A DNA stretch of 64,000 nucleotides from Bog-756 sp963777665 (GCA_963777665.1 CAVZRJ010000008.1:123286-187285); one strand, 5' to 3'; positions 52,660-62,729 are shown, numbered from the stretch's first letter. The notes: generated by a model not told the origin, from the letters alone. Numbers and translations are program-made.

Positions 52660-54228
52660 GTGAGCCTGAACCGGGGCCGGCGGCCGCGCCATCCGGCAGA
52701 TCCCTGGTCGGACCCCGAGTCCCCGACCCCCGGATCGGGGTCATCCCCGATGGCCGGGCACCGGGGTGGTGCGCGACCATGGGGTATCGAGCAGCCCACC
52801 GGTTCCCGCGCCGACGGACCTACGGCGCCCGTCGACCCGGGCGCCGGTCCGGTTCCTCCTGGCTCGACGTCCACGAACGGCTCGGCCGACCCGACCGGGC
52901 CCGACACCGCCCACGGAGCTCCCGGTCCCTGGGCGCCGCCCGGTTGTGCTCGTGACGGGAGTCGGTGGCGACACCGGGGCGGGTGGCACCACGGTCTCCC
53001 CCGCCGCTTCAGGGGACGCCTGCAGCGAAGCACCGACGTACGCGTCCTCGGCGGGGTCTGCGGCGGAATCTCCAAGAGCACCGGCATCGACGTCACCCTG
53101 GTGCGGCTCGGCTTCGTCCTGTTGGCGCTCGGGAGCGGGGTCGGCGTGTTGGCCTACTTCGTGATCTGGCTCGTCGTCCCGCTGGCGGGCGAGTCGACCT
53201 CGATCTTCTCGCGGGCGGTCTCCGACCGTGGCGGGATCCGGCTCGCCGTGGCGTTCGTCCCGGTCCTGGTGCTGGCCCAGATCGTCTTCTCCGTCGCAGG
53301 TCTCGCCTTCCTCGGGTCCTTCGCCTGGACCGTGCTGCTGTCCGCCGCGATCGCGGTCTTCATCCGACGCAACGCCTCCGAGCCGGAGGGGCGCTGGGTC
53401 ACCGAGGAGGTCATGCCCCTGTTCGGCGTGGGCAGCGGACCGCACGAACGACGCGCAGCAGGTGGGCGGATCGTCGTCGGGGTGCTCGTCGGGTTGGCGG
53501 GTCTGGGCTGGTTGGTCCTCGGGCACACGACGACCGGGGCGCTCCGGCTGCTCGGGGCGATCGCACTCATCGTGGCGGCAGTGGTCATCGTCTTCGGCCC
53601 GTGGTGGATCGGCCTGTTCCGCGACCTCCTCTCCGAGCGTCAGGCGAGGGCGGTGGCCGAGGAGCGGGCCCAGATGGCCGCCCATGTCCACGACTCGGTG
53701 CTCCAGACCCTGGCGCTCATCCAGCGGGCGGCCGACGACCCCCGACAGGTGACGCGCCTCGCCCGGTCCCAGGAGCGCGAGCTCCGCTCGTGGCTGTTCG
53801 AGGGTCGTCCGCCGGGCACGGTCGCCGGTGACGCCCGGACCCTGACCGACGGGATCGAGGCCATCCAGCGCCAGGTCGAGGCAGACCACGGCATCACCGT
53901 GCACGCGGTGGTGGTAGGGGAGAGCGAACTGTCCGAGGGGATCCGAGCGCTTCTGGACGCAGCCCGCGAAGCCACCGTCAACGCCGCCAAATGGTCCGGC
54001 GAATCCCAGGTCTCGCTCTACGCCGAGGTCGAACGCGACGCGGTCACCATCTATGTTCGGGACCGCGGCCGCGGGTTCGACCTCGACGCGGTACCGGACG
54101 ACCGCCAGGGCATCAGTCGGTCGATCCAGGCCCGTGTGGCGCGTGTTGGTGGCACTGTCACCATCCGATCCTCTGCAGGCAACGGGACCGAGGTCGAGCT
54201 CTCGCTGCCGTGCCGCCGGGAGCGGTGA
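52660..54228 (+). CDS. Sensor histidine kinase with N-terminal PspC domain
   Basis: A 522-residue kinase. Residues 1-115 are Pro/Gly-rich and may be untranslated if the start is the in-frame ATG at 52750. Residues about 120-165 hold a PspC motif (DVRVLGGVCGGISKSTGIDVTLVRLGFVLLALG). Five or so membrane helices follow up to about 330. The phospho-acceptor is His in AAHVHDSVLQTLALIQ (HisKA_3), and the ATPase N box AAREATVNAAKWSG and GRGFDLDAVPDDRQGISRSI complete the module. It pairs with the response regulator 33 nt downstream. Confidence 0.88.
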   Translation: MSLNRGRRPRHPADPWSDPESPTPGSGSSPMAGHRGGARPWGIEQPTGSRADGPTAPVDPGAGPVPPGSTSTNGSADPTGPDTAHGAPGPWAPPGCARDGSRWRHRGGWHHGLPRRFRGRLQRSTDVRVLGGVCGGISKSTGIDVTLVRLGFVLLALGSGVGVLAYFVIWLVVPLAGESTSIFSRAVSDRGGIRLAVAFVPVLVLAQIVFSVAGLAFLGSFAWTVLLSAAIAVFIRRNASEPEGRWVTEEVMPLFGVGSGPHERRAAGGRIVVGVLVGLAGLGWLVLGHTTTGALRLLGAIALIVAAVVIVFGPWWIGLFRDLLSERQARAVAEERAQMAAHVHDSVLQTLALIQRAADDPRQVTRLARSQERELRSWLFEGRPPGTVAGDARTLTDGIEAIQRQVEADHGITVHAVVVGESELSEGIRALLDAAREATVNAAKWSGESQVSLYAEVERDAVTIYVRDRGRGFDLDAVPDDRQGISRSIQARVARVGGTVTIRSSAGNGTEVELSLPCRRER

Positions 54229-54261
54229 GCCGGTGGCCGATCCGCTGATCAGGAGGGCGGG

Positions 54262-54924
54262 GTGACCGACCGCGGGCGACCGCGGGTCCTCCTGGTGGAC
54301 GATCACGCCATGTTCCGATCCGGAGTCCGGGCCGAGCTGGGCGATTCGGTCGAGGTGGTCGGGGAAGCGGACAACGTGGAGTCGGCGATCGAGCTGATCG
54401 GCGAACGGCTGCCCGGGGTCGTGCTGCTCGACGTGCACCTGCCCGGCGGCGGCGGCCAGGCAGTGCTCAGCGCTGTGCGTCCTGAGCACCCGGAGATCCA
54501 CTTCCTCGCGCTGTCAGTCTCGGACGCCCCCGAGGACGTGATCGCGGTGATCCGGGCGGGAGCGAGAGGGTACGTGACCAAGACCATTTCGGGCGAAGAG
54601 CTCCGCCACGCAATCTGCCAGGTGGAAGCGGGCGATGCCGTCTTCTCGCCCCGGTTGGCAGGGTTCGTCCTCGACGCGTTCGCCGACGGTGCGAACGGGC
54701 TCGTTCCCACCGAAGGCCTCGATCCGGAGCTCGACCTCCTCTCACCTCGGGAGCGAGAAGTGCTCCGTCTCATCGCCCGTGGCTACACCTACAAGGAGGT
54801 CGCACGCGAGCTGGTCATCTCGGCGAAGACCGTGGAGTCACACGTCTCATCGGTGCTACGGAAGCTGCAGCTCTCGACGAGGCACCAGCTCACCCGTTGG
54901 GCCACTGACCGACGGTTGGTGTAG
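54262..54924 (+). CDS. LuxR/NarL-family response regulator
   Basis: A 220-residue regulator. The receiver domain has acidic residues in LLVDDHAMF, phospho-acceptor D57 in VVLLDVHLPG and the conserved Lys in GYVTKTISGEE. The DNA-binding part is a LuxR helix-turn-helix (LSPREREVLRLIARGYTYKEVARELVISAKTVE). It is cotranscribed with the PspC-kinase and probably controls the adjacent PspC/DUF1707 genes. Confidence 0.92.
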   Translation: MTDRGRPRVLLVDDHAMFRSGVRAELGDSVEVVGEADNVESAIELIGERLPGVVLLDVHLPGGGGQAVLSAVRPEHPEIHFLALSVSDAPEDVIAVIRAGARGYVTKTISGEELRHAICQVEAGDAVFSPRLAGFVLDAFADGANGLVPTEGLDPELDLLSPREREVLRLIARGYTYKEVARELVISAKTVESHVSSVLRKLQLSTRHQLTRWATDRRLV

Positions 54925-55029
54925 TTGACGATTCCGCGGGCGAAGTGGGAGCAACCGGGGCGGCCTTCGACGTCGGGTCCGGATTCAGCGGCCCGGGGCC
55001 CGGGAATCGGCATCGGGGATCGGCCGATC

Positions 55030-55051
55030 TGCTCAGGGGACTCCCTGAGCA
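55030..55051. terminator. Perfect 9-bp hairpin upstream of tRNA-Arg
   Basis: TGCTCAGGG (55030-55038) and CCCTGAGCA (55043-55051) form a perfect stem around a GACT loop. It lies about 105 nt after the response regulator stop. There is no T-tract, so it may be a Rho-independent-like terminator of high-GC type or a regulatory hairpin. Confidence 0.45.
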
Positions 55052-55151
55052 GCCTCTGCTCACGGACGGTCGCCCGGTCCAAGTACGGTAGGCAGAGCGA
55101 TCTCGGTCGGCTTGGAACCGGCGTCAAACTGTGGTGATCGTCAGCATTCCC

Positions 55152-55224
55152 GCCCACGTAGCTCAGGGGATAGAGCACTCGTTTCCTAAATGAGGTGTCG
55201 CAGGTTCAATTCCTGCCGTGGGCA
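55152..55224 (+). tRNA. tRNA-Arg(CCU)
   Basis: A complete cloverleaf: acceptor GCCCACG/CGTGGGC, D stem GCTC/GAGC, anticodon stem CTCGT/ATGAG with loop TTCCTAA (anticodon CCT at 55185-55187), T stem GCAGG/CCTGC and discriminator A at 55224. The 3' CCA is not encoded. It would read AGG codons, rare in this genome. tRNA genes of this type are frequent integration targets, and the lower-GC region begins right after it. Confidence 0.95.
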
Positions 55225-55559
55225 CCCTTTGATTGTGTTGGGGGATAGGTGATAGGGCCGGCCGAAACGTCCGCAGACCGTTTTTCTCGGGGCTGTTCGG
55301 CCTGCCTGACGCCATCGTTGCCACCCAGCCAAGGGTCCACTGCGATGTGCTTAAGTCTGTGACCAGGGCCGTTTGCCCAGAACCGATGACTGCCCACATC
55401 GCAATTCGTGGCCGTGGCAACCATTCCTGGCCAAGACCGCCGCAGGCTGAAGCTAAAGCGATCCCTGTGATAGAGCCGATGCTCTTAAGGTGACCCTTCC
55501 CTTAGAGGCGCTGAACGGCTCGATGAGAAGCTCCCCGGTGGCAAAAGCCGAGCAGCGCC
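55225..55559. other. 335-nt stretch without a supported gene at the island edge
   Basis: Composition falls noticeably from the core. There is no convincing coding frame, and no copy of the tRNA 3' end was found here or further downstream in the window. Short pseudo-hairpins only. An open frame across this region on the minus strand merely reads through the tRNA (its ATAGIEPATP-like peptide is a known artefact). Confidence 0.5.
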
Positions 55560-56850
55560 ATGCCTAAGGTCATCTTCACCCATGGCGGAACGAGGCATCT
55601 GCTTGGTGTCAGCGGAGGTCCCGACTTCTACGGCATATGGCGCACAGATGATGCTGGTGGACCACCCACCGAAACCTGGCCGCTCGACGATGTCTCGTGG
55701 GCTGTAGCGCTCGGTCGTCTCAATGCACTAGATACAGCTGTGCAAGAGTTCGAACAGAAAGCGCCGACAGATTGGTCTGCTCGAACTCAGCATTCCACCC
55801 CGCCTCCATTACCTAGGCAGTCCGTATCCCTACCGCTGCTTGTGCCAGACCCAGCAGTAGTTCCGAATCAACATCAGGTGCTAGCCCCAGAGGCCGGGCA
55901 CACGCCTTCAGCGTCCAGCCAACCGCCGACGACCCATATTGGATTGACAATCAATCCGACTGCCCCGCAAAAAGAACTCACCAACTGCGGCGTCTCGATA
56001 GTCGCTGGCGGTCTTTTGCTCGCAATTACTCTATTCGTCAAATTCGGAACACACTATATTGCACCGTTCCACGCCGGCTATGACGTGCTCTTCACTACCG
56101 TTCTCGCAGCGGGAATAGTCGTGGCGGGTCTTCTGCTTTGTTCTGCCAGAACCGCCCTCCTTGGAGTTGGTGCAGTGCTGGCACCCGTTGCCGTTCTGGA
56201 TGCTTACTTCCTCGGCGACGTTGCCGCCCTCGCAACACCGGGACGTGGATATGGATGGGGATTCTGGATTCTTGGACTGGCGGCCGCTTTCACCAACGTT
56301 GCCGTATTGCAAGCAGTCAGGGAAGTTGATTTCTTAGGACGTCTGAAGAAACCAGTGGAGCGACCTCCGGCTGGATGGATTGCAGCCTCGGTGATCTTCG
56401 GGTTCTTGGTGGCAATTGGAGTGGGTCTCCCTCATCGAGTTGAGACGGTATTCACGTTTCAGGGGACGAACGGCCTTCACTCCCTCGGATCCCTGACTCT
56501 GCGGGGCGGACTGGATCAGGCGTCCTGGGTATCCATGCTTACAGAGGCACTTTATGTTGTTATCGCCCTGCTATTGCCACTCGTCGCCGGGATTACACGA
56601 GATCGTTGGCTAGCAACCGGAATTCTCGCTGGAACGGCCATTGCATTTCGCGGCGATCACTGGGGAGATCGCAATGGAGTTGGGATCTGTCGCTCCAATT
56701 GGATACACAACTACTCAGATCACGAACTACCAGCTGACAGCAACGGTAACGCCGACATTAGGCTTCTATCTACTGGCTTTGGGGACTTCCGGACTAGCGG
56801 TACTAGCAGTAGTCCGGGCTGTTGCAACCGATCGAGAGCGCGAAGCTTAA
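55560..56850 (+). pseudogene. Island membrane protein of unknown function, frameshifted near its end
   Basis: A soluble N-terminal part of about 140 residues (FTHGGTRHLLGVSGGPDFYGIW at the start, then Pro/Ser-rich) is followed by about seven hydrophobic helices. At about 56,640 continuity moves to another frame (HFAAITGEIAMELGSVAPI), which gives a last helix GFYLLALGTSGLAVLAVV and a stop at 56850. One indel restores about 430 residues. I do not recognise the family. It lies convergent to mcrC with 4 nt overlap. Confidence 0.6.
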
Positions 56851-58089
56851 GCAGGCACCATCTCTGTGGCCTCCAACGTGAGCCAAGCCTCAACTTCACT
56901 GCACAGCGTCGACCCAGCCTCCTCAGGAGGTACGGCATCCGAACAATTCCAACAGAACGGTACGACTTCGACGTTTCCAACACGCACTCGGGGTAATTCC
57001 AGCGAGGCCGTGGTGCGGAATGCGATTACTGCCACCTTTGAGCAACCGAATCCGGTACCGAAGGTCACCGCCTGATACAGGTCGTTTCGATTCCAGTCCA
57101 TACCCGTGAGCTTGTACTTCACATCACCCACTGCCATGTCGGTACCAAAGCGAAGATCCGGGGTGAGGCTCAGACTCGATGGCCTGAGGAGCATTCCCTG
57201 CTTGGTGATCGCTACGGAGGGAAGGCCAGCGACTAACACTTGCCGGACACCCTGCTCGATGAGATCGGCTGTCTTGAAAAGGAATGTCCATACTCCGTGG
57301 TCTCCCGCCTCAAGCCCACGTCCTTGACCATGAAGAATGCTGCCGCGCAAGTCCAAGGGCGTCTGAATACCACCCGCTTCGGCGTTCCAGAGCAACGCTG
57401 AGGTCTCCCAGATGAAGATCGCCCACTTGGTCGAAAGGCCGTAGGAGCCAGGTGGCCCGCTGCCGGAGGTCAAGCGGGAGGGATCTGCTCCCGGCAACTG
57501 TCCGAGCCGCAGCCTTCAGGATCCGATTCAGGGAGTTGTCAGCGTCGAAGTTCTCAAAGATGCAGGAAAGCCGCAGTTTGCCTTGGTAGAAGTTCCGCGC
57601 AGACGGGAGTGGCACGATTCGGCCTCGACCAATCGCAAGTTCAGCATGTTCCTCACGATAGTCATGGATGAGGTCCCGTCGAACCACGAGTTGAAGTTGA
57701 TCCAAGTACCACCGTGCGATGAGTTCCCAGAATGAAGCGTCCACTGCCGCAAACCCTTTGGAGGAGTCCAGACGGGGCAGTGCTTCGCTGCGACCCAAGA
57801 GGTAGACAAAGTGCGGCATGGGAATCTTCGGGCGGACGATCACTTGAAGCCCACCGACTGCCACGACGCCCACAGCCCCGGAGACGGTGAGAGCAACCTT
57901 GTTGCCCAGTGTTGGTCGGCAACGAATGAGGGAGCGAGACGTTTCGCCATCACCAGCAGCGAGGTCGCTGTCGCCCCACCAGACTGAATGTGAGGCGAGC
58001 CGTCGACCCGCAGCTTCCAGGGCCGCCGCTTCCTCCGGCGTCGCAGTGATCAGAGACTCTTGGGACTCCGTAATGGTCTCAGTACGCAA
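56847..58089 (-). pseudogene. mcrC: McrC-like nuclease subunit of a type IV restriction system, frameshifted
   Basis: The N-terminal part (58,089 to about 57,335) resembles McrC: RPTLGNKVALTVSGAVGVVAV, then PHFVYLLG and FWELIARWYLDQLQLVVRRDL. After a frame change at about 57,335 the C-terminal nuclease follows: SLTPDLRF with AVGDVKYK gives the PD...DxK core of a PD-(D/E)xK endonuclease. A one-base indel restores about 414 residues. The start is TTG, overlapping the mcrB stop by 11 nt. McrC stimulates McrB and cleaves DNA. Confidence 0.82.
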
Positions 58090-59896
58090 GGCTCGGCCAG
58101 ATCTCCTCGACGTCGAACTGGCTCGCTATATCTGGCTGGTCGAAGAAGTACTCCTCGATGAGTGGGAACACCTGGCGGAGCCAGACCTGACGGAGTAGGG
58201 CAGCTGTAAATGTTGACCGCATGAAGAAGGTATGGCCTATCAGATGGTGGCGACCCAGTAGAGCCTCGAGCTGAGCGTTCAGGCTCTCGAAACCGGCAAT
58301 CAGATCTGGGACCTCATTCGTGTTCTTCTCGTAGTAGCGCTCCAAGACTTCCGAGCTGGGTGGGCACTCAAAGATGTCGAATCGGCGACGGAGTGCGGCA
58401 TCGATGCTTCGGATGCTGCGGTCAGCCGTATTCATCGTTCCAATCACGAGTAGACCCGAAGGAAGTTCAAAGTCTTTCGTGTAGAGCAGGTTTATCGGGG
58501 TGTCTCGGTACTCCAATAGGAAGAGAAGTTCACCGAAGACACGAGGCAGATTCGCACGGTTCATCTCATCGATAATGAGCACGACCCTACCTTTAGGACC
58601 ATCGATGGAATTGACAAAGTCGAGCACGACTCCATCGACCCGACGGAACTCGATGGCTCCCTTCTCCGCTACTGGACGAAGTCCCTCGACAAATTCCTCA
58701 TACCCGTAGCTGGGGTGGAATTGCACAAACCGATGGGCCATCGGAGCGTCATTGGTGAGGAACCGCGCCAAAGCATCCGCGACCCAGGTCTTCCCCGTCC
58801 CGGGCGGGCCGGTCAGAATGATCTGCGGAGACTCATCCTCCAGTGCATCGATGACCTCATTAAGTGCAGACTCACTCCAGAGTGTCTGCTCCACTAACCA
58901 CTCCATGGTCAGCTTCTCAGGCACTTCCGACGCAGTGGTGGGCATCGAATCTCCTCCCGCCTGGCTCCGTTCTAACATGAATAGAGGGGTCGTTTGATTG
59001 GAGAGGGCACCTTGTAACTTGCTCGGATCTCTACTGTTCGCAGGGACGAGATTCTTGAGGGCCCAATCGACCGGCAAGTTCACAAAGTTTGAAATCCTGG
59101 CAAAGAGGTTGCATTCGTCCTTCGTGTAGTAACCAGCCATTCGTTGATCATCGACGCCGTCTGGACTAGTGGTGATCGCCTCGAGCGTGGTTTGCCAGAT
59201 CTCACCTCTGCGGTATAGAAAGGCGTGGGTGACGACTCCACCATCGAGTTGATGCTGAAGTAAAGACAGCTTCGCCTTCCCCATTCCTGTTGAGCCAGCT
59301 TGACCGAACCGCCCCCACCAGACTGACCCGTTCTTGTCGGCAACTTCCTTATGCAATTGAATGGTGTTGGGCTCTCGGTCTGCATTCCACTTGAAAAGCA
59401 AATGAAGAGCTTGCAAGGTCGCAGTCTCTCTGATCCCATCCGACAACACGGGAAAGTGCTCTACGAGTGCCTTGGGCAATTTCGCGATATAGGTCTGGGC
59501 CGGACGAGGAGGTCTGCTGTCGGAAACCTCAAATGGGAAGTAAAGGGGGCCGTCTACTTGGGATTCCAGAGCATCTTTCGTTGCTTTCAGGAAGTCAGCC
59601 TCAGCCCGAATGGCATCAAGGGAAAGCGGGGTTCTTAGAGCCTGGTGATCAGAGAGAAGTGCGATGCGATGCGCGGCTCTGCTAGCCACGACTGAGCGAC
59701 CAGTTATCGCTGACTCTTGCTTCCGGTAGTGGAACACGACATCGCCAGGTCGCACTTCGTCAACCAAGGCACGACCCCACGGGTCGACCTCCCCCGGAGA
59801 CGGCTCAGTCGCTCGGAGGTCTTGGCCAACCACATCCCGATCCGTGATCTCGATCCAGAATCGCTCGTCAGGAAGCTCGCTCCACCACGTATTCAT
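58079..59896 (-). CDS. mcrB: McrB-like AAA+ restriction protein with N-terminal EVE domain
   Basis: A 605-residue protein. Residues 1 to about 165 are an EVE (PUA-like) domain: WWSELPDERFWIEITDRDVVG, then VDEVRPGDVVFHYRKQESAITG. EVE domains bind modified bases. A middle region of about 150 residues has a winged-helix-like look (QLHKEVADKNGSVWWGRFGQ). The AAA+ motor follows: Walker A GPPGTGKT near residue 361, Walker B VVLIIDEMNRANLPRVFGEL and sensor LLVIGTMNTADRS, which is the McrB-specific signature. It is translationally coupled to mcrC. The type IV system would cut modified foreign DNA. Confidence 0.88.
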   Translation of the reverse strand: MNTWWSELPDERFWIEITDRDVVGQDLRATEPSPGEVDPWGRALVDEVRPGDVVFHYRKQESAITGRSVVASRAAHRIALLSDHQALRTPLSLDAIRAEADFLKATKDALESQVDGPLYFPFEVSDSRPPRPAQTYIAKLPKALVEHFPVLSDGIRETATLQALHLLFKWNADREPNTIQLHKEVADKNGSVWWGRFGQAGSTGMGKAKLSLLQHQLDGGVVTHAFLYRRGEIWQTTLEAITTSPDGVDDQRMAGYYTKDECNLFARISNFVNLPVDWALKNLVPANSRDPSKLQGALSNQTTPLFMLERSQAGGDSMPTTASEVPEKLTMEWLVEQTLWSESALNEVIDALEDESPQIILTGPPGTGKTWVADALARFLTNDAPMAHRFVQFHPSYGYEEFVEGLRPVAEKGAIEFRRVDGVVLDFVNSIDGPKGRVVLIIDEMNRANLPRVFGELLFLLEYRDTPINLLYTKDFELPSGLLVIGTMNTADRSIRSIDAALRRRFDIFECPPSSEVLERYYEKNTNEVPDLIAGFESLNAQLEALLGRHHLIGHTFFMRSTFTAALLRQVWLRQVFPLIEEYFFDQPDIASQFDVEEIWPSLAY

Positions 59897-59905
59897 TGCT
59901 AGTTT

Positions 59906-59921
59906 CTACCATTGGCGGTAG
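59906..59921. promoter_or_regulatory. Short inverted repeat in the divergent mcrB / kinase gap
   Basis: CTACC (59906-59910) and GGTAG (59917-59921) surround a 6-nt spacer, between the mcrB start and the first kinase gene. It is a weak operator candidate; only 5 bp per arm. Confidence 0.25.
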
Positions 59922-59985
59922 CACAGCGGTCGAGGTGTGCGATGGGGTACCGGACCGATCAATACCGGAGTTAGAGTTTCTGATC

Positions 59986-61507
59986 GTGGCGGAACTGCAG
60001 GCTTCCGATCCCCGGATCATTGGAGCTTACCGACCGCTGAGCCGGCTCGGGGCCGGCGGCATGGGTGTTGTGTACCTGGTGCAGGACTCTTCAGGACGAC
60101 AACTGGCCCTCAAGCTCCTACGTCCTGAGCTGGCCGATGATTCTGGCTTCCGATCTCGCTTCAGACGTGAGGTCGAGGCTGCACGGAGAGTCGGGGGGAT
60201 CTGCAACGCCCGCTACCTCGATGCCGATCTGGAATCAGACCATCCGTATCTGGTGACCGAGTACGTCGATGGCGGGAGCCTGCTCGACTTCGTGACGACT
60301 CACGGTCCCCTCCAGGGAGACCAGTTGATAGGACTAGCGGTTGGGCTGGCCGAGGCCCTGGTCGCCATGAATGCAGTGGGAGTCATCCATCGGGATCTCA
60401 AACCCTCGAATGTCCTCATGGCTGCCAGCGGGCCAAAGGTGGTTGACTTCGGGATCTCCCATGCGGCAGACGGTACCGTCCTGACGCAGACCGGAAGCGT
60501 CGTCGGTTCGCCTGGGTGGATGGCTCCAGAGCAAGCGCTTGGACACGGCACAACGCCAGCGATCGACGTGTTTTCCTGGGGGTCAACCGTCGCCTTTGCA
60601 TCAACTGGTAGATCGCCATTTGGCGAGGGTAGGCCCGATGCAATTCTGTACCGGGTCGTCCACGAAACGCCCGACCTGGAAGGCATCGATCCCCGATTGC
60701 AGAGACTCGTGACCCGAGCACTTGAAAAGGACCCTGGCGCTGGCCCAAGCGCGACTTACTCCTCGAATCTGTGCGGATATCTGCGACAGGTACCGCACTT
60801 GCCGGGCCACCTGAGTCGATGGCCACTCAGTTCCTCGATCAGACGTGGCATCAGGATCCAAGGTTGACGCCCGTAGAAGTTCAACACCCAAAGAGACGAG
60901 TTCGGTTGGGCTGGATTGTCGCTGCCGTGCTTGTGCTTCTCGTCGGTGCTGGTATCGGCTACCTCAGTCACTCCCCTGCTAAGACCACTTCAAGCAATCG
61001 TGGCAGCCCGGGATCGGGCACCGCCGCGACACAGGGGACGACTACCGTTCCTGCATCCAGTACGACCGCGTCGACCGTCGCTTCAACCACGACTGCGACC
61101 TCAGCACCGTCCAGCACCGCAGCATCATTCGATTTCAACGATGCCACCCAGACGGTAAATCAGTTGGGATTCAATGTGATTACGGTTGCCGGAAGTCAAG
61201 AGCAGTCCCCCGGTGCCCTCAACGCCTTGATTGGTCAGTGCGTCGGGAGTGCTACTGGCTACTGCGAGAATGCGTTCTTCTTCGTGGGAGACAAGTACAT
61301 AGGAACGGATATCTCGGGCAGGGACATTGCGGTGCAGTTGTCCTGGCAAACTGACGACATGGTCGCTCTCAGTTACCCCCTGTACGCTCCTAGCGATCCG
61401 CATTGTTGCCCGACCGGCGGACTCGGCTTGTGCGGTTCAAATGGGATGGAGCCACCCTTGCACCTCTGGATCCCCTTCCTCCGGATCCGAACAGCCTCTC
61501 TGGGTAG
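59986..61507 (+). pseudogene. Receptor-type Ser/Thr protein kinase with LppP/LprE-like extracytoplasmic domain, twice frameshifted
   Basis: The kinase domain is complete in the first frame: glycine loop LGAGGMGVVY, K43 in ALKLL, HRDLKPSN (D138), DFG (155-157) and APE (181-183). At about 60,763 one base is missing; the frame then gives a linker, a membrane helix (LGWIVAAVLVLLVGAGIGYL) and a Ser/Thr-rich spacer. The ectodomain has Cys residues including GQCVG, GYCENAFF and HCCPTGG; after a second shift at about 61,420 it ends RLVRFKWDGATLAPLDPLPP, typical of LppP/LprE lipoproteins. The start is GTG at 59986. Kinase autophosphorylation probably responds to an outside ligand. Confidence 0.78.
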
Positions 61508-61549
61508 TAAACAGGTTTGCCACGAGTACCACATTAGAGTACGACCCAA

Positions 61550-62387
61550 ATGGAAGACCTCCACCCTTCCGACCCTCGCATCATCGGCCCCTATCGCGTC
61601 CTGAAGCGGATTGGCACGGGTGGTATGGGGGTTGTGTTCCTGGTGGAGGACACTAAGATCGGCAATTGGCCCTCAAGCTTCTACGTCCAGAGCTGGCAGA
61701 CGATCCCGGCTTTGGTATCGCTTTCGACGGGAGGTCGAGGCAGCTCGACCGCGTCGGTGGGATCTGCAACGCCAGATACCTTGACGCCGATTTGGACTCA
61801 GACCAGCCATATCTGGTCACTGAGTACATCGAGGGTGGCAGCCTTCTCGACTACGTCACGGCCCATGGTCCACTGGTCGGCGACCAGCTCATCAGCCTTG
61901 CCGTCGGGCTCGCCGAGGCCCTGGTCGCCATGAATGCGGTAGGGGTCATCCATCGGGACCTCAAGCCATCGAACGTGCTCATGGCTCCCGCTGGTCCCAA
62001 GGTGGTCGACTTCGGGATCTCCCATGCGGCAGACGGCACCGCGCTCACGCAGACCGGGAGCATCATCGGCTCACCAGGTTGGATGTCTCCAGAACAGGCG
62101 CTCGGACACGGGACAACGCCTGCCATCGACGTGTTTTCCTGGGGATCAACCATCGCCTTTGCATCAACCGGCCGCTCACCTTTCGGCGAAGGACAACCAG
62201 AGGCCGTCCTCTACCGAGTCGTCCACGAAGCTCCCGACCTCGAAGGTCTCGACCCTCGTCTGCAGGGGCTGACGCTAGGGCACTCCAGAAGTAGCCCGCT
62301 CGTCGTCCTACAGCAGAACAACTACTGGTCGAGCTCGTGAAGACAGCAATGGCCGGCCAGCTCCCCCCCGGTGGTTCGATCGCATGA
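61550..62387 (+). pseudogene. Second, paralogous Ser/Thr protein kinase, with several frameshifts
   Basis: Near-duplicate of the preceding kinase domain. It starts MEDLHPSDPRIIGPYRVLKRIG and shares GTGGMGVVFLVED, then shifts at about 61,655 to ALKLLRPELADDPGF. Compensating shifts occur around 61,715-61,745, and then HRDLKPSN, DFGIS, GSPGWMSPEQ and ALGHGTTPAIDVFSWG follow. Towards the end one further lesion (in-frame TAG in QK-tag-PARRPT) interrupts the usual C-terminal helix (LLVELVKTAMAGQLPPGG) before the stop at 62385-62387. Two of these lesions could be errors; several together suggest either poor consensus or real decay. Confidence 0.7.
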
Positions 62388-62729
62388 CGACTGCTGTCCT
62401 CGACAAGACCTGGCACGAAGGTTCAACCCGGCCAGTTTTGCCGGAACCCGTACACCATCAGCGCTGGGGATGGATTGCTGCAGCAGTGTTTGTCGTCGTC
62501 GTGGCTCTAATAGCTGTCGGCGTCTTCGCACTAGGACACTCGCCCAAGACGATTGCATCCAGCGGTTCGTCGACAACAACAAACACCACCACCACGGCTC
62601 CAAGGCCAACTACAACAGATACGAGCCCAATAGCGTCCAAACCACCGCAACGGGGCGGGTTGTCTTCTCCGACAGCTCTAGTCTCCGCGGATCTTCCGGT
62701 GGTCGCTTGTTCCACGTCCTACGCAATCC
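62384..62729 (+). pseudogene. Membrane-anchored sensor protein of the second kinase, truncated by an insertion sequence
   Basis: Starts ATG at 62384 in ATGA overlap with the kinase frame. A membrane helix follows (WGWIAAAVFVVVVALIAVGVFALG, about residues 28-51), then a Thr-rich spacer and LPVVACSTSYAI, where the element at 62730 begins. In the first kinase the equivalent helix and spacer are fused to the kinase, so here the product was split into two coupled genes. The extracytoplasmic domain is lost; nothing of it is visible before the window end. Confidence 0.65.

Noticed and set aside
55163..55420. Minus-strand open frame of 85 codons over the tRNA-Arg
   Set aside because: Its peptide contains the AGIEPATP string, a well-known artefact of translating tRNA genes; the tRNA itself folds perfectly.
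61550..62387. Programmed frameshifting in the second kinase
   Set aside because: Several shifts in different directions and an in-frame stop are better explained by sequence errors or decay than by one recoding signal.
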